Positions 16,428 to 26,152 of a stretch of 64,000 bases of DNA are shown piece by piece. A model generated the notes under the pieces. It was given only the letters and a program-made list of their open reading frames with translations. It did not search any database and had not been told where the DNA came from. A program made the position numbers and the translations under genes. Source of the stretch: Capnocytophaga cynodegmi DSM 19736 (lineage in GTDB: Bacteria > Bacteroidota > Bacteroidia > Flavobacteriales > Flavobacteriaceae); assembly GCF_000379185.1 (NCBI RefSeq), contig NZ_KB900707.1, forward strand, positions 1-64,000, read 5' to 3'. How positions within the stretch are numbered: position 1 is the stretch's first letter; each line of letters starts with the position of its first letter.

Positions 16428-19400
16428 CTATTTATTTTCAGTAGAAGGCTCTTCTATAATTTTACCTCCTTTGCCAAAAACTTTATGTATCAATTCTTTA
16501 AAAGTACTAAAATCAACTGAATAAGTAATACCTGCACCTTGTGTATAACCTATTCTGTCCAATAAATATTGTTGCCACTCATTCTCTCTGAAGAAGAATT
16601 TTGCTGTGAGGTTTCCCGTCTCTGTCAAACGAAGTACAACCTCTGCATTTCCTGCCACAGCCGTTCGAGTTACGCCCCCAACAGGAATTCCCACCTTAGC
16701 ATTTACAGAAGCCCATTCCGTAATTTGTGTAGAAAAGGTAAACCCTAAACGGTCGCTATTATTTATTTCCGAAGCACTATCTATCGTTCCAGCCTCGTAT
16801 GAAACCCCTAAATTTAGTTTGTTATCTTCATCTGAAAGCAATTGATTGAAAAGTCCCGCAGCTGTCTCAAAAAGATTGTGTGCCACCAAACGATTATCTG
16901 TATTTCGCTCACTCATAAACGAGCCTTGAGCCAATAACGAAAACGCTTGTAATCGTTTTCGGTCTTCGTCTGCCATTCGATAGTTCAGTTCGGAAACCAA
17001 ACTCGGGTTGCTATCTGGAAATGTAATGTCAAATAATGTTTCAGGTTGTAACAATTCTCCTTCAAGCTTAATAACTACCTGTGTAGGAATTTTTCGATTA
17101 TATTGTGATGATTCCAACAACACTGACGGATTGGCATTCAAAGTGTAAGCCGCTTTCAAATCACGCAATGTTGCCTTTAGTGGGTCGCCACTCCAAGAAA
17201 TAGAACCACCAGGAAGAACCGTAAACCTTTTATCAATAATATTTTCAAACTTAAAATTATAGTACCCTGAATACGTGATAAAGTCACCCCACATATTGAA
17301 TTTTCCGTTAGTATTAATCTCAATAAGAAGTGTTCCCTCTCCGCGACCAACAAGATTACTACCTGTTTTCTTATCCATAATTATTTCAACTTCAGCATTA
17401 GGCATCACGTCCATATTGAACTTAAGTTCCAATCCTTTGACCGATTCCAGAGTGCGTTCTACCTTAATGTTTTTATTTCCTTCTTCAATGAATGTTATAA
17501 AGGAATCATCTCCTACCCCTTCTGAATCGGCAAGCGGAATTTTGAAAGCTGTTCCTTCCTCCGTTTTGGCATCTACTGATATAACTAACTCATCTATAGC
17601 TCCTTTAACTGTAGCTTCTCCTTGTATAAATCCTGTTCCGTAGAAAAGTGCGTCATCAGTATATTTCGTATTTAAAACTAAAAATCGCTTTCCTAATGAC
17701 TTTAAAGTTAAATCAAAAAACCAATCAGACAGATTGTTGTGCCGTATCGAACCATCAAATAAAGCTTGAGTTTTGAAAGCCGTATCGTTAAGAGTCCAAT
17801 TTCTGAGCTCAAAAGTTTGATTATTAACTTTTATTTTAGCATTATCCTGAAAATCAGCATTCAAATTTAAATATGTGATTCCCATTCCTCCTTTTTCAAT
17901 TGAAAGCTCTCCGTCCATTTTAGGATTTTCAATTTTCCCTTTTATATCAATTCCTCCTGAAAGCCAACCTCTTAAATCAAATAAAATTCCTTCCGCAAAC
18001 GGGTTGAAAGGAGCTAAATTGAAATCGTGGAAATTAGCTTTCAAATCTAATAGTGTTCCTTCTTTTCCGTCAAGATTAATTTTGCCTCCCATCTGGAAAC
18101 CTCTCGTTTTTCCATTGACAAAATGAGCAGAAACATCGAAAGAAGATAAATCATCATTTCCGAAGATACTTGCCTCTAAATCACCATAATCATATCCATT
18201 CAAACGGAAATAACGAATAAACAAATCAGATGATGGATAAAACAATTTACCTTTTTGAACTAACGATAAATGTCCGTGCATTGTTCCCCTCAAATCTAAT
18301 CCCTTCATTTCGGGAGTAACTTTTTCTAACGAAACATTATTAGCTACAATATGAATATTTTTATAATCATTTTTGGTCACTATTCCGCTCAAATTGATAT
18401 GTTGGTTACGGTGAGCCATTCTGAAATTATCAATTTTGATAGTATCAGCAGCACGATTGATTATAATTTTATTTTGCTTGTTGGAATTATCCCGATTGAT
18501 AAACCAAGCACTTTCCTTAAAGTTAAATAAGGATTTTTTTAAACCAATTATAGATTCTTGTTTTTTGTTAAGTGTATGATAGAAATTAAGTTCGTAAATG
18601 TCTTTTCCTGTATCTCCTCCCTTAAATTCTGTTCGGAAAAATAGCGTATCCTTAATTGTCGCGTTGATTAAATTAAAATCACTTATGGTATACATTCCTA
18701 AATCCACTTTTTCTATCTCAAAAAAGGTATTGTAAAGTGGATTTTTATTATCAATTTGAAAGTTTACATTATCTATTTGATAATCATACGCATTAATATC
18801 AGGAGATTTTAATTGCATTTTAAAACTTCCTTCATCAGCGACTATTTTCCCTTTCAGCGTTGTATTCTTCCCAATTTTAACTTTAGGGACAAATACTTCA
18901 ACTATCTTGTTATATATATTAAAATTAAAATCAATATATTGGTTTTCAGATATTTTATATGGATTATAATGCGTATAAATACTACCTAAGGCATTTTGCA
19001 GAATTCTTTTAGCTTCTGCCATTTTAAATCTTCCTTCCAATTTACCACTGATTATGTCAGGTGAATTGATGGTAATTTTCTTAACTCCTTCCTTTGAAAT
19101 TGAGGAAGTTACCTCAAAATCACTAAACGAAAATACATCAGCAGAATTGGTATATTGTGCATTTTTAAAACTTATGGTTCCAACAATATCATCCAAGTTA
19201 TTTCCTTGAATATCAAAAACAATACTTCCTTTGAGTTTAGAAATTGAATCTGACTCCATAAACCTGAGTGCATACAAATCTGCTACATCAACATTAGCTT
19301 GAAAATCAAACTTCGAATTATTTTTTGAAAAATCTGCCAAACCACTAAAATCCATTTTAAGATTTATATCATTGGCTGAAATTCTTCCGTTAAAAACTTT

Positions 19401-20834
19401 ATTTTTAAACTCTCCATCTACTGAAATATTATTGTACTCATACCCATTAAATTGGAAGGTTTCTGCTTTTCCGTATGCTTGCATTTTCAAAGAAGCCAAA
19501 TCAAACCCACTTCCTTTCACAGTCATATGAGCTGTTAATTTTCCAAAAGAACGATCAGCAAGTAAGGCACCAAAATCAAGCCCTTGTGTTACTATGGTTC
19601 CTTCGTATCCCATATTATTTATATCTTCCAAATTTTCGAGCATTCCATCAACAGAAGCATTTCCTTTGTTGGAACGTAATTCCAAATTTGCTTCCAAAGC
19701 CGAGGTTGTGTACAAAAGGTCGCCGTGAATAGAAAACATTTCCAAACGCTGCACCTCTGACGGAATATTTTGCCCCAACAACACAGGCATCAATGTAGCC
19801 AAATCATTATAAATGGTTTCCAAATAAACATCTTTTCCTCTTATGATGATTTTTTTTCTGTCATCAAGTAAATTTTTAAAAGCAAAATTACCCTCAACAA
19901 TTGTATTCTGGTAGGCAATTTCTCCTTCAGATACTTTCAAATCATTTAAAACACCTTGTATTGATAAATTTTTTATATTCAATGATTTACCTAATCCAAA
20001 TCCATCATAAAATGTATTCAAATCTGTAGTTTCCAAACTTGCTTTTGAAATTTTAGCATCAAGAAGAACCTTATTTTCAAAGTCATCAAATCCTTCTTCG
20101 GTAGGAAATAACTTTACATACCCTTCAAGTGATGATTTATCGGTTTCAAAAACTAAATTTTCAACACTCATAAGTGAATATGTAAAAGCAAAATTTGTTT
20201 CTAAATTAGTAACATACAGATTTTTATCATATATGAAGTTTGCCTTTTGAACATCAAAAAATATTTCTGAATCTAAAATCTTGAAATCTTTCAAGTTAAT
20301 ATTCATATTTTCAACCCTTACAACAGAAGGATTCTCTTTATTTTCATCAGAAATATAACAGTTACTATTGGTCAAGTTAATAGACTTGGCTTTCATTACA
20401 AAACCTCCTGTACTGGGCTTACCTGAATCAAATTTGGAAACAAATACATCAAAATTTGATATTGTATCTCCTTTATGAGTTTTCATATTGAAAATCAATC
20501 TATCAGCCTGAAGTTTACCAAAATATAAATTTCCTTCTGTGAGTTGTTTAAAATTCAAAATTGACGTTTCCAACTCCTTTGCGGCAATCAAAGTATCTTT
20601 CCTAAAATCATTGATTAACAATTCTTTGATAGATACTTTACCATTTATTTTCAGATGTATCTTCTCTATCTGTATGTCCACATCATAGTCCGTGTTGAGC
20701 CAATTCACTACCTTTTTGGCAATAAACGTTTGAGTTACAGGTAACGTTAATAACAAAGCAACCACTCCTAAAATCAGGAGCGTAATCCATACAATCCGAA
20801 ATAATATTCTACCAAATCTTTTGATTCTAAGCAT
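16428..20834 (-). CDS. tamB: translocation and assembly module protein TamB
   Basis: A 1468-residue envelope protein with one N-terminal membrane anchor (about residues 8-35) and a very long repetitive beta-strand region spanning the periplasm. The C-terminal DUF490/TamB domain is about residues 1050-1450. TamB-like proteins bridge inner and outer membranes and help outer-membrane protein insertion or lipid transport. The first true ATG is at 20834 (MLRIKRFGRILF). An extra in-frame TTG one codon upstream is not needed. A full promoter lies at 20870-20901. In Bacteroidota this gene is usually next to tsaD; here tsaD is 24.6 kb away. Confidence 0.9.
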   Translation of the reverse strand: MLRIKRFGRILFRIVWITLLILGVVALLLTLPVTQTFIAKKVVNWLNTDYDVDIQIEKIHLKINGKVSIKELLINDFRKDTLIAAKELETSILNFKQLTEGNLYFGKLQADRLIFNMKTHKGDTISNFDVFVSKFDSGKPSTGGFVMKAKSINLTNSNCYISDENKENPSVVRVENMNINLKDFKILDSEIFFDVQKANFIYDKNLYVTNLETNFAFTYSLMSVENLVFETDKSSLEGYVKLFPTEEGFDDFENKVLLDAKISKASLETTDLNTFYDGFGLGKSLNIKNLSIQGVLNDLKVSEGEIAYQNTIVEGNFAFKNLLDDRKKIIIRGKDVYLETIYNDLATLMPVLLGQNIPSEVQRLEMFSIHGDLLYTTSALEANLELRSNKGNASVDGMLENLEDINNMGYEGTIVTQGLDFGALLADRSFGKLTAHMTVKGSGFDLASLKMQAYGKAETFQFNGYEYNNISVDGEFKNKVFNGRISANDINLKMDFSGLADFSKNNSKFDFQANVDVADLYALRFMESDSISKLKGSIVFDIQGNNLDDIVGTISFKNAQYTNSADVFSFSDFEVTSSISKEGVKKITINSPDIISGKLEGRFKMAEAKRILQNALGSIYTHYNPYKISENQYIDFNFNIYNKIVEVFVPKVKIGKNTTLKGKIVADEGSFKMQLKSPDINAYDYQIDNVNFQIDNKNPLYNTFFEIEKVDLGMYTISDFNLINATIKDTLFFRTEFKGGDTGKDIYELNFYHTLNKKQESIIGLKKSLFNFKESAWFINRDNSNKQNKIIINRAADTIKIDNFRMAHRNQHINLSGIVTKNDYKNIHIVANNVSLEKVTPEMKGLDLRGTMHGHLSLVQKGKLFYPSSDLFIRYFRLNGYDYGDLEASIFGNDDLSSFDVSAHFVNGKTRGFQMGGKINLDGKEGTLLDLKANFHDFNLAPFNPFAEGILFDLRGWLSGGIDIKGKIENPKMDGELSIEKGGMGITYLNLNADFQDNAKIKVNNQTFELRNWTLNDTAFKTQALFDGSIRHNNLSDWFFDLTLKSLGKRFLVLNTKYTDDALFYGTGFIQGEATVKGAIDELVISVDAKTEEGTAFKIPLADSEGVGDDSFITFIEEGNKNIKVERTLESVKGLELKFNMDVMPNAEVEIIMDKKTGSNLVGRGEGTLLIEINTNGKFNMWGDFITYSGYYNFKFENIIDKRFTVLPGGSISWSGDPLKATLRDLKAAYTLNANPSVLLESSQYNRKIPTQVVIKLEGELLQPETLFDITFPDSNPSLVSELNYRMADEDRKRLQAFSLLAQGSFMSERNTDNRLVAHNLFETAAGLFNQLLSDEDNKLNLGVSYEAGTIDSASEINNSDRLGFTFSTQITEWASVNAKVGIPVGGVTRTAVAGNAEVVLRLTETGNLTAKFFFRENEWQQYLLDRIGYTQGAGITYSVDFSTFKELIHKVFGKGGKIIEEPSTENK

Positions 20835-20869
20835 CAAAATTTTTCTTTAAGCGTTAAATTTATAGATTG

Positions 20870-20901
20870 CAAATTTAGATTTATTCTTTAACAGCGACAA
20901 A
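20870..20901 (-). promoter_or_regulatory. promoter of tamB
   Basis: On the minus strand: TTTG (20901-20898), 20-base spacer, TAAATTTG (20877-20870). Transcription would start about 30 bases before the ATG. Confidence 0.7.
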
Positions 20902-21177
20902 TTTTTTTATAAGTATTTACAAATCTATTGGTTAAGAGTAAAAAATCAAAAGTAATACAATCTAATATAAATAAATTTAAAAATAGTTAGAAAATTTCTT
21001 GAATATGAAGTTACTGAAAAGTCTAAAATTATAAAATCATATACTTTGTTGTAGTATTCAAAAGAAAATATAACAAAAGAAAAGTGCAACAAATCGTAAT
21101 CATTAATATAAATTTTCTTTAACTTATTGATAACTAAACAAACGTCAAATATGTGTGAAAAAATATATAAAAATAAA

Positions 21178-21208
21178 TTGTTTTTTGAATTTATATGTCG
21201 TACATTTG
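21178..21208 (+). promoter_or_regulatory. promoter of the Gpd-like operon
   Basis: TTG (21178-21180), 20-base spacer, TACATTTG (21201-21208). The predicted transcript starts near 21215, about 130 bases before the SusC start codon. Confidence 0.6.
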
Positions 21209-21346
21209 TAGTCCGCTTTTTTTAGCATTTTAATAAAAAATACGATAAAAAACATTTAAAAACAAAAAATAAAGACTATAAAAGCTTATTCAGTTAGAAA
21301 AAACTTAGAATTTTAAGAATAAAATTATTAATTTAAAGACGTAGAT

Positions 21347-24300
21347 ATGGTAAATTTGTTAAGAAAATCTGGACGTACTGGTACGCGATGGATTTTGCTT
21401 GCGTTACTCACACAAGGATTTTGGACAGTTTCTGCCTCTGAAAAAGTTGAGGCTCCTTTAACAGACATTCTTGTTCAACAGCAAACAAAAAAAGTCAGTG
21501 GTACCGTAACTGATGCTTCTGGTGTTCCTCTGCCAGGAGTTAGTGTTTTAGTAAAAGGTACAAGCATTGGTGTAGCTACTGATTTTGATGGTAACTTTGA
21601 GGTTAATGTCCCTGAAGACAAAACAGAATTATTGTTCTCATACATTGGATTCAAAGAGCAAACAATCAAAGTAAGTAAATCACAATCAGGATTGAAAATT
21701 GTTCTGCAAGAGGATGTTATGGAGTTGGAAGGTACCGTGGTAACTGCCTTAGGTATCAAGCGCCAAGAAAAAGCTTTGAGCTACAACGTTCAGCAAATAA
21801 AATCCGATGACTTAACCAAAGTTAAGGAAACAAACTTTGTCAATAGTTTGAATGGTAAAGTAGCTGGAGTTAATATTCAAAGGAGTGCTTCTGGTGTTGG
21901 TGGTGCTACCAAAGTGGTAATGCGAGGTTCTAAATCACTTGATGGTAACAATGGAGTGCTTTATGTAATTGATGGTGTACCGATGTTTAACTTCCAATCA
22001 AGAAAAGGTGGTGATGGAAAATTCGCTAAACCAACAGGGGGTGAAGGTATCTCAGATATTAATCCAGATGATATCGAAAGTATTAACGTACTTACAGGAC
22101 CTTCTGCGGCAGCACTTTATGGTAGTGAAGCAGCTAATGGTGTCATCCTAATCAACACTAAAAAAGGTAAAGATGGTAAAATGGAAGTTAACCTTTCAAG
22201 TGGTGTAGAATTTATGACTACAGGTGTTGTTCCTGAATTTCAAACTACTTATGGAAGTGCTTCTGGTTCATCATCAAGCTGGGGAGAAAAGCTAGCTACA
22301 CCTTCTAACTACGACCCCTTGAAGTTTTTTAGAACAGGGACTAACATAAATAATTCATTTACACTTTCTACAGGGAATAAACAAAATCAAACTTTTGTTT
22401 CTCTTTCACAAACAGATGCAGCAGGTATTGTCCCTAACAATGCATACTATCGTTACAATGTGGGTGCTAGAAATACCTCTTCTTTCTTAAACGACAAGTT
22501 GCATTTAGATATTAGTGCGAATTATATCCGACAAGGTGATCGCAATATGATAAATGGTGGTGGGTACTACAACCCTCTATTTGCTCTTTACTTAATGCCT
22601 AGAAGTTTGGATTACAGAGATTTTGAAGTTTACGAGCGTTACAATCCATCAAGAGGAATTTATGAGAAGTACAAAAATCCTTACACGGACGAAAACGATA
22701 AAATAGGAAGTCTTTTTGCTGAAAATCCTTACTGGATTGTTAACAGAGAGTTATTCCTATCTAATAGAAAACGTTATATGTTCTCAGCTAGTTTGAAATA
22801 TGACATTTTGGATTGGTTGAACATTTCTGGACGCGTTCGTATTGATAATTCTGAAAACACTTTGGAGGAAAAAATATACGCAAGTACCACTCCTCTTTTG
22901 GCTATTTCAGAAAAAGGACGATATGCTAATTCAAGTTTAAAATATGATCAAACTTATGCTGATGTTATTTTGAATGCGAACAGAAATTTTGGAGAAAACT
23001 TCAATTTAACAGCTAACTTAGGAGCAAGTTATAATGACAGATACAACCACGGAATTTCAATCGGAGGCCCTTTGCTGTATGTTCCTAATTTATTCTCAGC
23101 TAACAACTTAGACCCTTCTAAACCAGGTCAAGGACAAACTTATGACAGAAATAAAAACGTTGCTATTTTCGCAAGTGCGGAATTAGGCTACAAAGGTATG
23201 TTATACTTATCACTAACAGGGCGTAATGACTGGTCTTCTCAATTGGTAAATTCTGTAGAGCCTTCTTTCTTCTATCCTTCAGTAGGTCTTTCAGGCGTAA
23301 TTTCAGAGATGGTTTCACTTCCTGAATTTATTACTTACTTGAAAGCACGTGCTTCTTATACTGAAGTAGGTTCTCCTATCAGTAGAACAGGTCTTACTCC
23401 TGGTACTATTACTTATCAGTTAACTGCTGCTGGATTGCAATCAAATTCAACATATCCTTATCCTGAATTCAAAGCTGAAAGAACACGCTCTTTGGAGGCT
23501 GGGTTGAATGCCAAATTCTTCGGAGGAGCTTTAGGATTTGATTTAACTCTCTATAAATCTAATACATATAATCAGTTCTTCGAGCAAGAATTATCAGCTT
23601 CTTCAGGATTTACTAAATTCTTCTTACAAGCTGGTAATGTTGAAAATAGAGGAGTTGAATTAGGTGTAAACTTCAATAAAGACATTGTTAAAGATCTCAA
23701 TTGGAATACATCACTTACCTATACTAGAAACGTGAATGAAATCATTGAGTTAGTACGTGATTACAAAAACCCTTTCACTGGAGAGTTGATGAATTTCACA
23801 GAAACACGAAGAGGAGGATTCTTATTGAAAGAAGGAGGAAGTATGTCTGATGTAACCGTTTCAGGAGTTTTATTACGTGACGTTAACGGAAGACTAATCG
23901 AAAACAATTCTGGCAAATACGAAGTTGACAAAACCCAAGAGATAAAAGTAGGACGCTCAACTCCTGATTTTTCAATGGGTTGGAGAAACTCTTTTTCTTA
24001 CAAAAACTTCGACTTTAGTTTCTTATTTAATGGAAACTTTGGTGGTGTAGTTCTTTCTGGTACTCAACCAATGTTAGATGCTTTTGGAGTATCTAAAGCT
24101 TCTGGTGATGCAAGAGACAATGAGGGAGTTCTTGTAAATGGAGTTAAATACCCAGCACAAAAATATTATGAAAGTATTGGAGGAGAAGAAGCTTTATTAG
24201 GTTATTACACTTATGATGCAACAAACGTTCGCTTACAAGAGGCTTCTTTAAGCTATTCATTAGATGGAAAAATCCTTAATGATAAAATAAAAAGATTAAC

Positions 24301-24454
24301 GTTTTCATTAACAGGAACAAACTTGTGGATGATTTACAATAAAGCTCCTTTCGATCCTCAACTTACAAGTGGAACAGGAACGTATGCAGCAACTGAATTC
24401 TTCCAAATCCCAAGTATGAAAACATATGGATTTAGCGTTAAATTGCAATTTTAA
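21347..24454 (+). CDS. gpdC: SusC-type TonB-dependent transporter (GpdC-like)
   Basis: A 1035-residue outer-membrane importer for glycans. After a signal peptide there is a carboxypeptidase-regulatory-like beta domain (about residues 48-130, GTVTDASGVPLPGVSVLVKG), a plug domain (about 140-270, with GVLYVIDGVPMF and SAAALYGSEAANGVILI), and a barrel ending in YGFSVKLQF. These are SusC/RagA family features. It is followed at 14 bases by its SusD partner. The locus order (transporter, SusD, GH18, DUF1735/LamG, DUF1735/discoidin) matches the Gpd locus of C. canimorsus, which strips N-glycans from host glycoproteins including IgG. The symbol rests on that gene order and my recognition of family types. 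Confidence 0.8.
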   Translation: MVNLLRKSGRTGTRWILLALLTQGFWTVSASEKVEAPLTDILVQQQTKKVSGTVTDASGVPLPGVSVLVKGTSIGVATDFDGNFEVNVPEDKTELLFSYIGFKEQTIKVSKSQSGLKIVLQEDVMELEGTVVTALGIKRQEKALSYNVQQIKSDDLTKVKETNFVNSLNGKVAGVNIQRSASGVGGATKVVMRGSKSLDGNNGVLYVIDGVPMFNFQSRKGGDGKFAKPTGGEGISDINPDDIESINVLTGPSAAALYGSEAANGVILINTKKGKDGKMEVNLSSGVEFMTTGVVPEFQTTYGSASGSSSSWGEKLATPSNYDPLKFFRTGTNINNSFTLSTGNKQNQTFVSLSQTDAAGIVPNNAYYRYNVGARNTSSFLNDKLHLDISANYIRQGDRNMINGGGYYNPLFALYLMPRSLDYRDFEVYERYNPSRGIYEKYKNPYTDENDKIGSLFAENPYWIVNRELFLSNRKRYMFSASLKYDILDWLNISGRVRIDNSENTLEEKIYASTTPLLAISEKGRYANSSLKYDQTYADVILNANRNFGENFNLTANLGASYNDRYNHGISIGGPLLYVPNLFSANNLDPSKPGQGQTYDRNKNVAIFASAELGYKGMLYLSLTGRNDWSSQLVNSVEPSFFYPSVGLSGVISEMVSLPEFITYLKARASYTEVGSPISRTGLTPGTITYQLTAAGLQSNSTYPYPEFKAERTRSLEAGLNAKFFGGALGFDLTLYKSNTYNQFFEQELSASSGFTKFFLQAGNVENRGVELGVNFNKDIVKDLNWNTSLTYTRNVNEIIELVRDYKNPFTGELMNFTETRRGGFLLKEGGSMSDVTVSGVLLRDVNGRLIENNSGKYEVDKTQEIKVGRSTPDFSMGWRNSFSYKNFDFSFLFNGNFGGVVLSGTQPMLDAFGVSKASGDARDNEGVLVNGVKYPAQKYYESIGGEEALLGYYTYDATNVRLQEASLSYSLDGKILNDKIKRLTFSLTGTNLWMIYNKAPFDPQLTSGTGTYAATEFFQIPSMKTYGFSVKLQF

Positions 24455-24467
24455 TTAAATAAAGAAG

Positions 24468-26147
24468 ATGAAAATGATAAATATAAATAGATATAGAACA
24501 ATTTTACTATCATCTATATCGTCAATGGTTCTGCTTTCCTCTTGTACAAAGGATTTTGCAGAAGTAAATACAAATCAATTACTACCTGACGGACATCAAA
24601 AAACACTTGATGGATTAGCTTCAGGTGGGCTTTTCCCAGGATTCATTCAAAATGTAATTCCTACTCGTAGTCCAGGGCAAGATACTGACTTACCTAACAG
24701 ATATCAAGTAGCTTTAAACTTGGCTGGTGACAACTGGTCTGGGTATTTTTCTCCAGGAAATAGTACTTGGAATGACAGTAAAAATTACACCAACTACTAT
24801 GTTATAGATGGATGGTCAAACTATACATTTAGTACAATGGTGGAGAGAATAATTAATCCATTTATGGAGATTAAAGCCGCAATGCACGATGTGGAGATTG
24901 CAGAAGATAAGTCACTGATATATCGTAAGAAAGATTTAGCAAGTCAGAGTGTTTTCTCTGTTGCCCAAATCATTAAAATAATGGCATATCATAGAACTAC
25001 AGATATGTTTGGACCAGTTCCTTATAGCAAAATTGGTGCAGGAAGATTAACAGTTCCTTATGATTCTCAGGAAGATGTATATCGCTCGTTTTTAAAAGAA
25101 TTAGATGAAGCGGTAACTACATTGAATGAATACTTTGCTTCAGGAGGTTCAAAAATTATTGCAGATTACGACCCTGTTTATCAAGGAAATACTGCTAAAT
25201 GGATTAAATTAGGAAACTCTTTGATGTTGCGTTTGGCTATGCGTGTTCGTTATGCTGATGCAGCCTTAGCCCAAGAATATATCAAAAAGGCATATGAAAA
25301 TCAGGGAGGTCTGTTGGCAGGAAAAGAAGATACTGCTAAATTGCAAACAAATGGCAAATTCATTTACTTCAACTCTGTAGAGTTATTATGGAAAACGTAT
25401 GGTGAGGTAAAAATGGGAGCTACCATTTACTCTTATTTGAAAGGATATTCTGATCCTCGTATTTCGAAATATTTCCAAAAAGGAGTTGATAGTGATAAGG
25501 AAGATTACTACGCAGTACGCTCAGGAATTACAAAAATTACAGATAACCGCTATAAAGACTTTTCTAACCCTAACATACAGGAAAGCACTCCTACTTACTG
25601 GATGAAAGCATCAGAGGTACAATTCTTATTGGCAGAAGCTGCTCTTTTTGGAATTATTTCTGGGGATGCTGAAGAGTTTTATAACAAAGGAATTGCACTT
25701 TCTTTCCAAGAAAATGAATTACCTGTGGATTTGTACACTTCTGTATCTGGTACTCCAGCAAAATATACAGACTCAAAAAATAGTGACTATAGTGCAGAGG
25801 CTGTGAGTAGTATTGACAAAAAATGGAAATCAAGCTATACAGAAGAAGAGAAATTGGAGCAAATTATTACTCAAAAATATCTAGCAATATACCCTGATGG
25901 TCAAGAAGCTTGGACTGAGTGGAGAAGAACAGGATATCCTCGTATGTTCAAGGTGCCTGTAAATAATTCAAACGTATCTGCAAAAGATATTAACGCATCA
26001 GGAACAGATGGAGGAATGCGCCGCTTACCTTTCCCTCTTAATGAGTATCGTTTGAATAGTGACAATGTGAATGCAGCAAAAGCCTTGTTAGGAGGAAACG
26101 ATGATGCTGCAACAAATGTTTGGTGGGACAAAAAATCTAAAAAATAA
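24468..26147 (+). CDS. gpdD: SusD/RagB-family outer-membrane lipoprotein (GpdD-like)
   Basis: A 559-residue helical (TPR-like) glycan-binding lipoprotein that caps the SusC barrel. The lipobox is VLLSSC, and the +1 cysteine is followed by TKDFAE, which carries the K-D core of the Capnocytophaga surface-export signal. The sequence fits the SusD-like type seen with GH18 endoglycosidases, including ARMTDMFGPVPY-like (TTDMFGPVPYSKI) and PDGQEAWTEWRRTGYP, a very conserved C-terminal family motif. It is 14 bases after the transporter gene, and its stop overlaps the region where the GH18 gene begins, so the two are tightly coupled. Confidence 0.82.
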   Translation: MKMININRYRTILLSSISSMVLLSSCTKDFAEVNTNQLLPDGHQKTLDGLASGGLFPGFIQNVIPTRSPGQDTDLPNRYQVALNLAGDNWSGYFSPGNSTWNDSKNYTNYYVIDGWSNYTFSTMVERIINPFMEIKAAMHDVEIAEDKSLIYRKKDLASQSVFSVAQIIKIMAYHRTTDMFGPVPYSKIGAGRLTVPYDSQEDVYRSFLKELDEAVTTLNEYFASGGSKIIADYDPVYQGNTAKWIKLGNSLMLRLAMRVRYADAALAQEYIKKAYENQGGLLAGKEDTAKLQTNGKFIYFNSVELLWKTYGEVKMGATIYSYLKGYSDPRISKYFQKGVDSDKEDYYAVRSGITKITDNRYKDFSNPNIQESTPTYWMKASEVQFLLAEAALFGIISGDAEEFYNKGIALSFQENELPVDLYTSVSGTPAKYTDSKNSDYSAEAVSSIDKKWKSSYTEEEKLEQIITQKYLAIYPDGQEAWTEWRRTGYPRMFKVPVNNSNVSAKDINASGTDGGMRRLPFPLNEYRLNSDNVNAAKALLGGNDDAATNVWWDKKSKK

Positions 26148-26152
26148 TGTGT

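Larger units (their letters stand above)
20835..21346. other. 512-base divergent intergenic region, tamB / Gpd-like locus
   Basis: AT-rich and without a credible gene. It holds a minus-strand promoter for tamB (20870-20901) and a plus-strand promoter for the SusC gene (21178-21208). The transcribed leader of the SusC gene is about 130 bases, long for this genome. No regulator gene, riboswitch or tRNA was recognised. Confidence 0.7.

Noticed and set aside
17275-17643. Antisense ORFs inside tamB (17275-17643, 17875-18126 and others)
   Set aside because: They are shadows of the long tamB frame, without promoter or family features.
20835-21346. Riboswitch or regulator in the long leader of the SusC gene
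   Set aside because: The leader is long, but no recognised riboswitch core or stable structure was found by eye.
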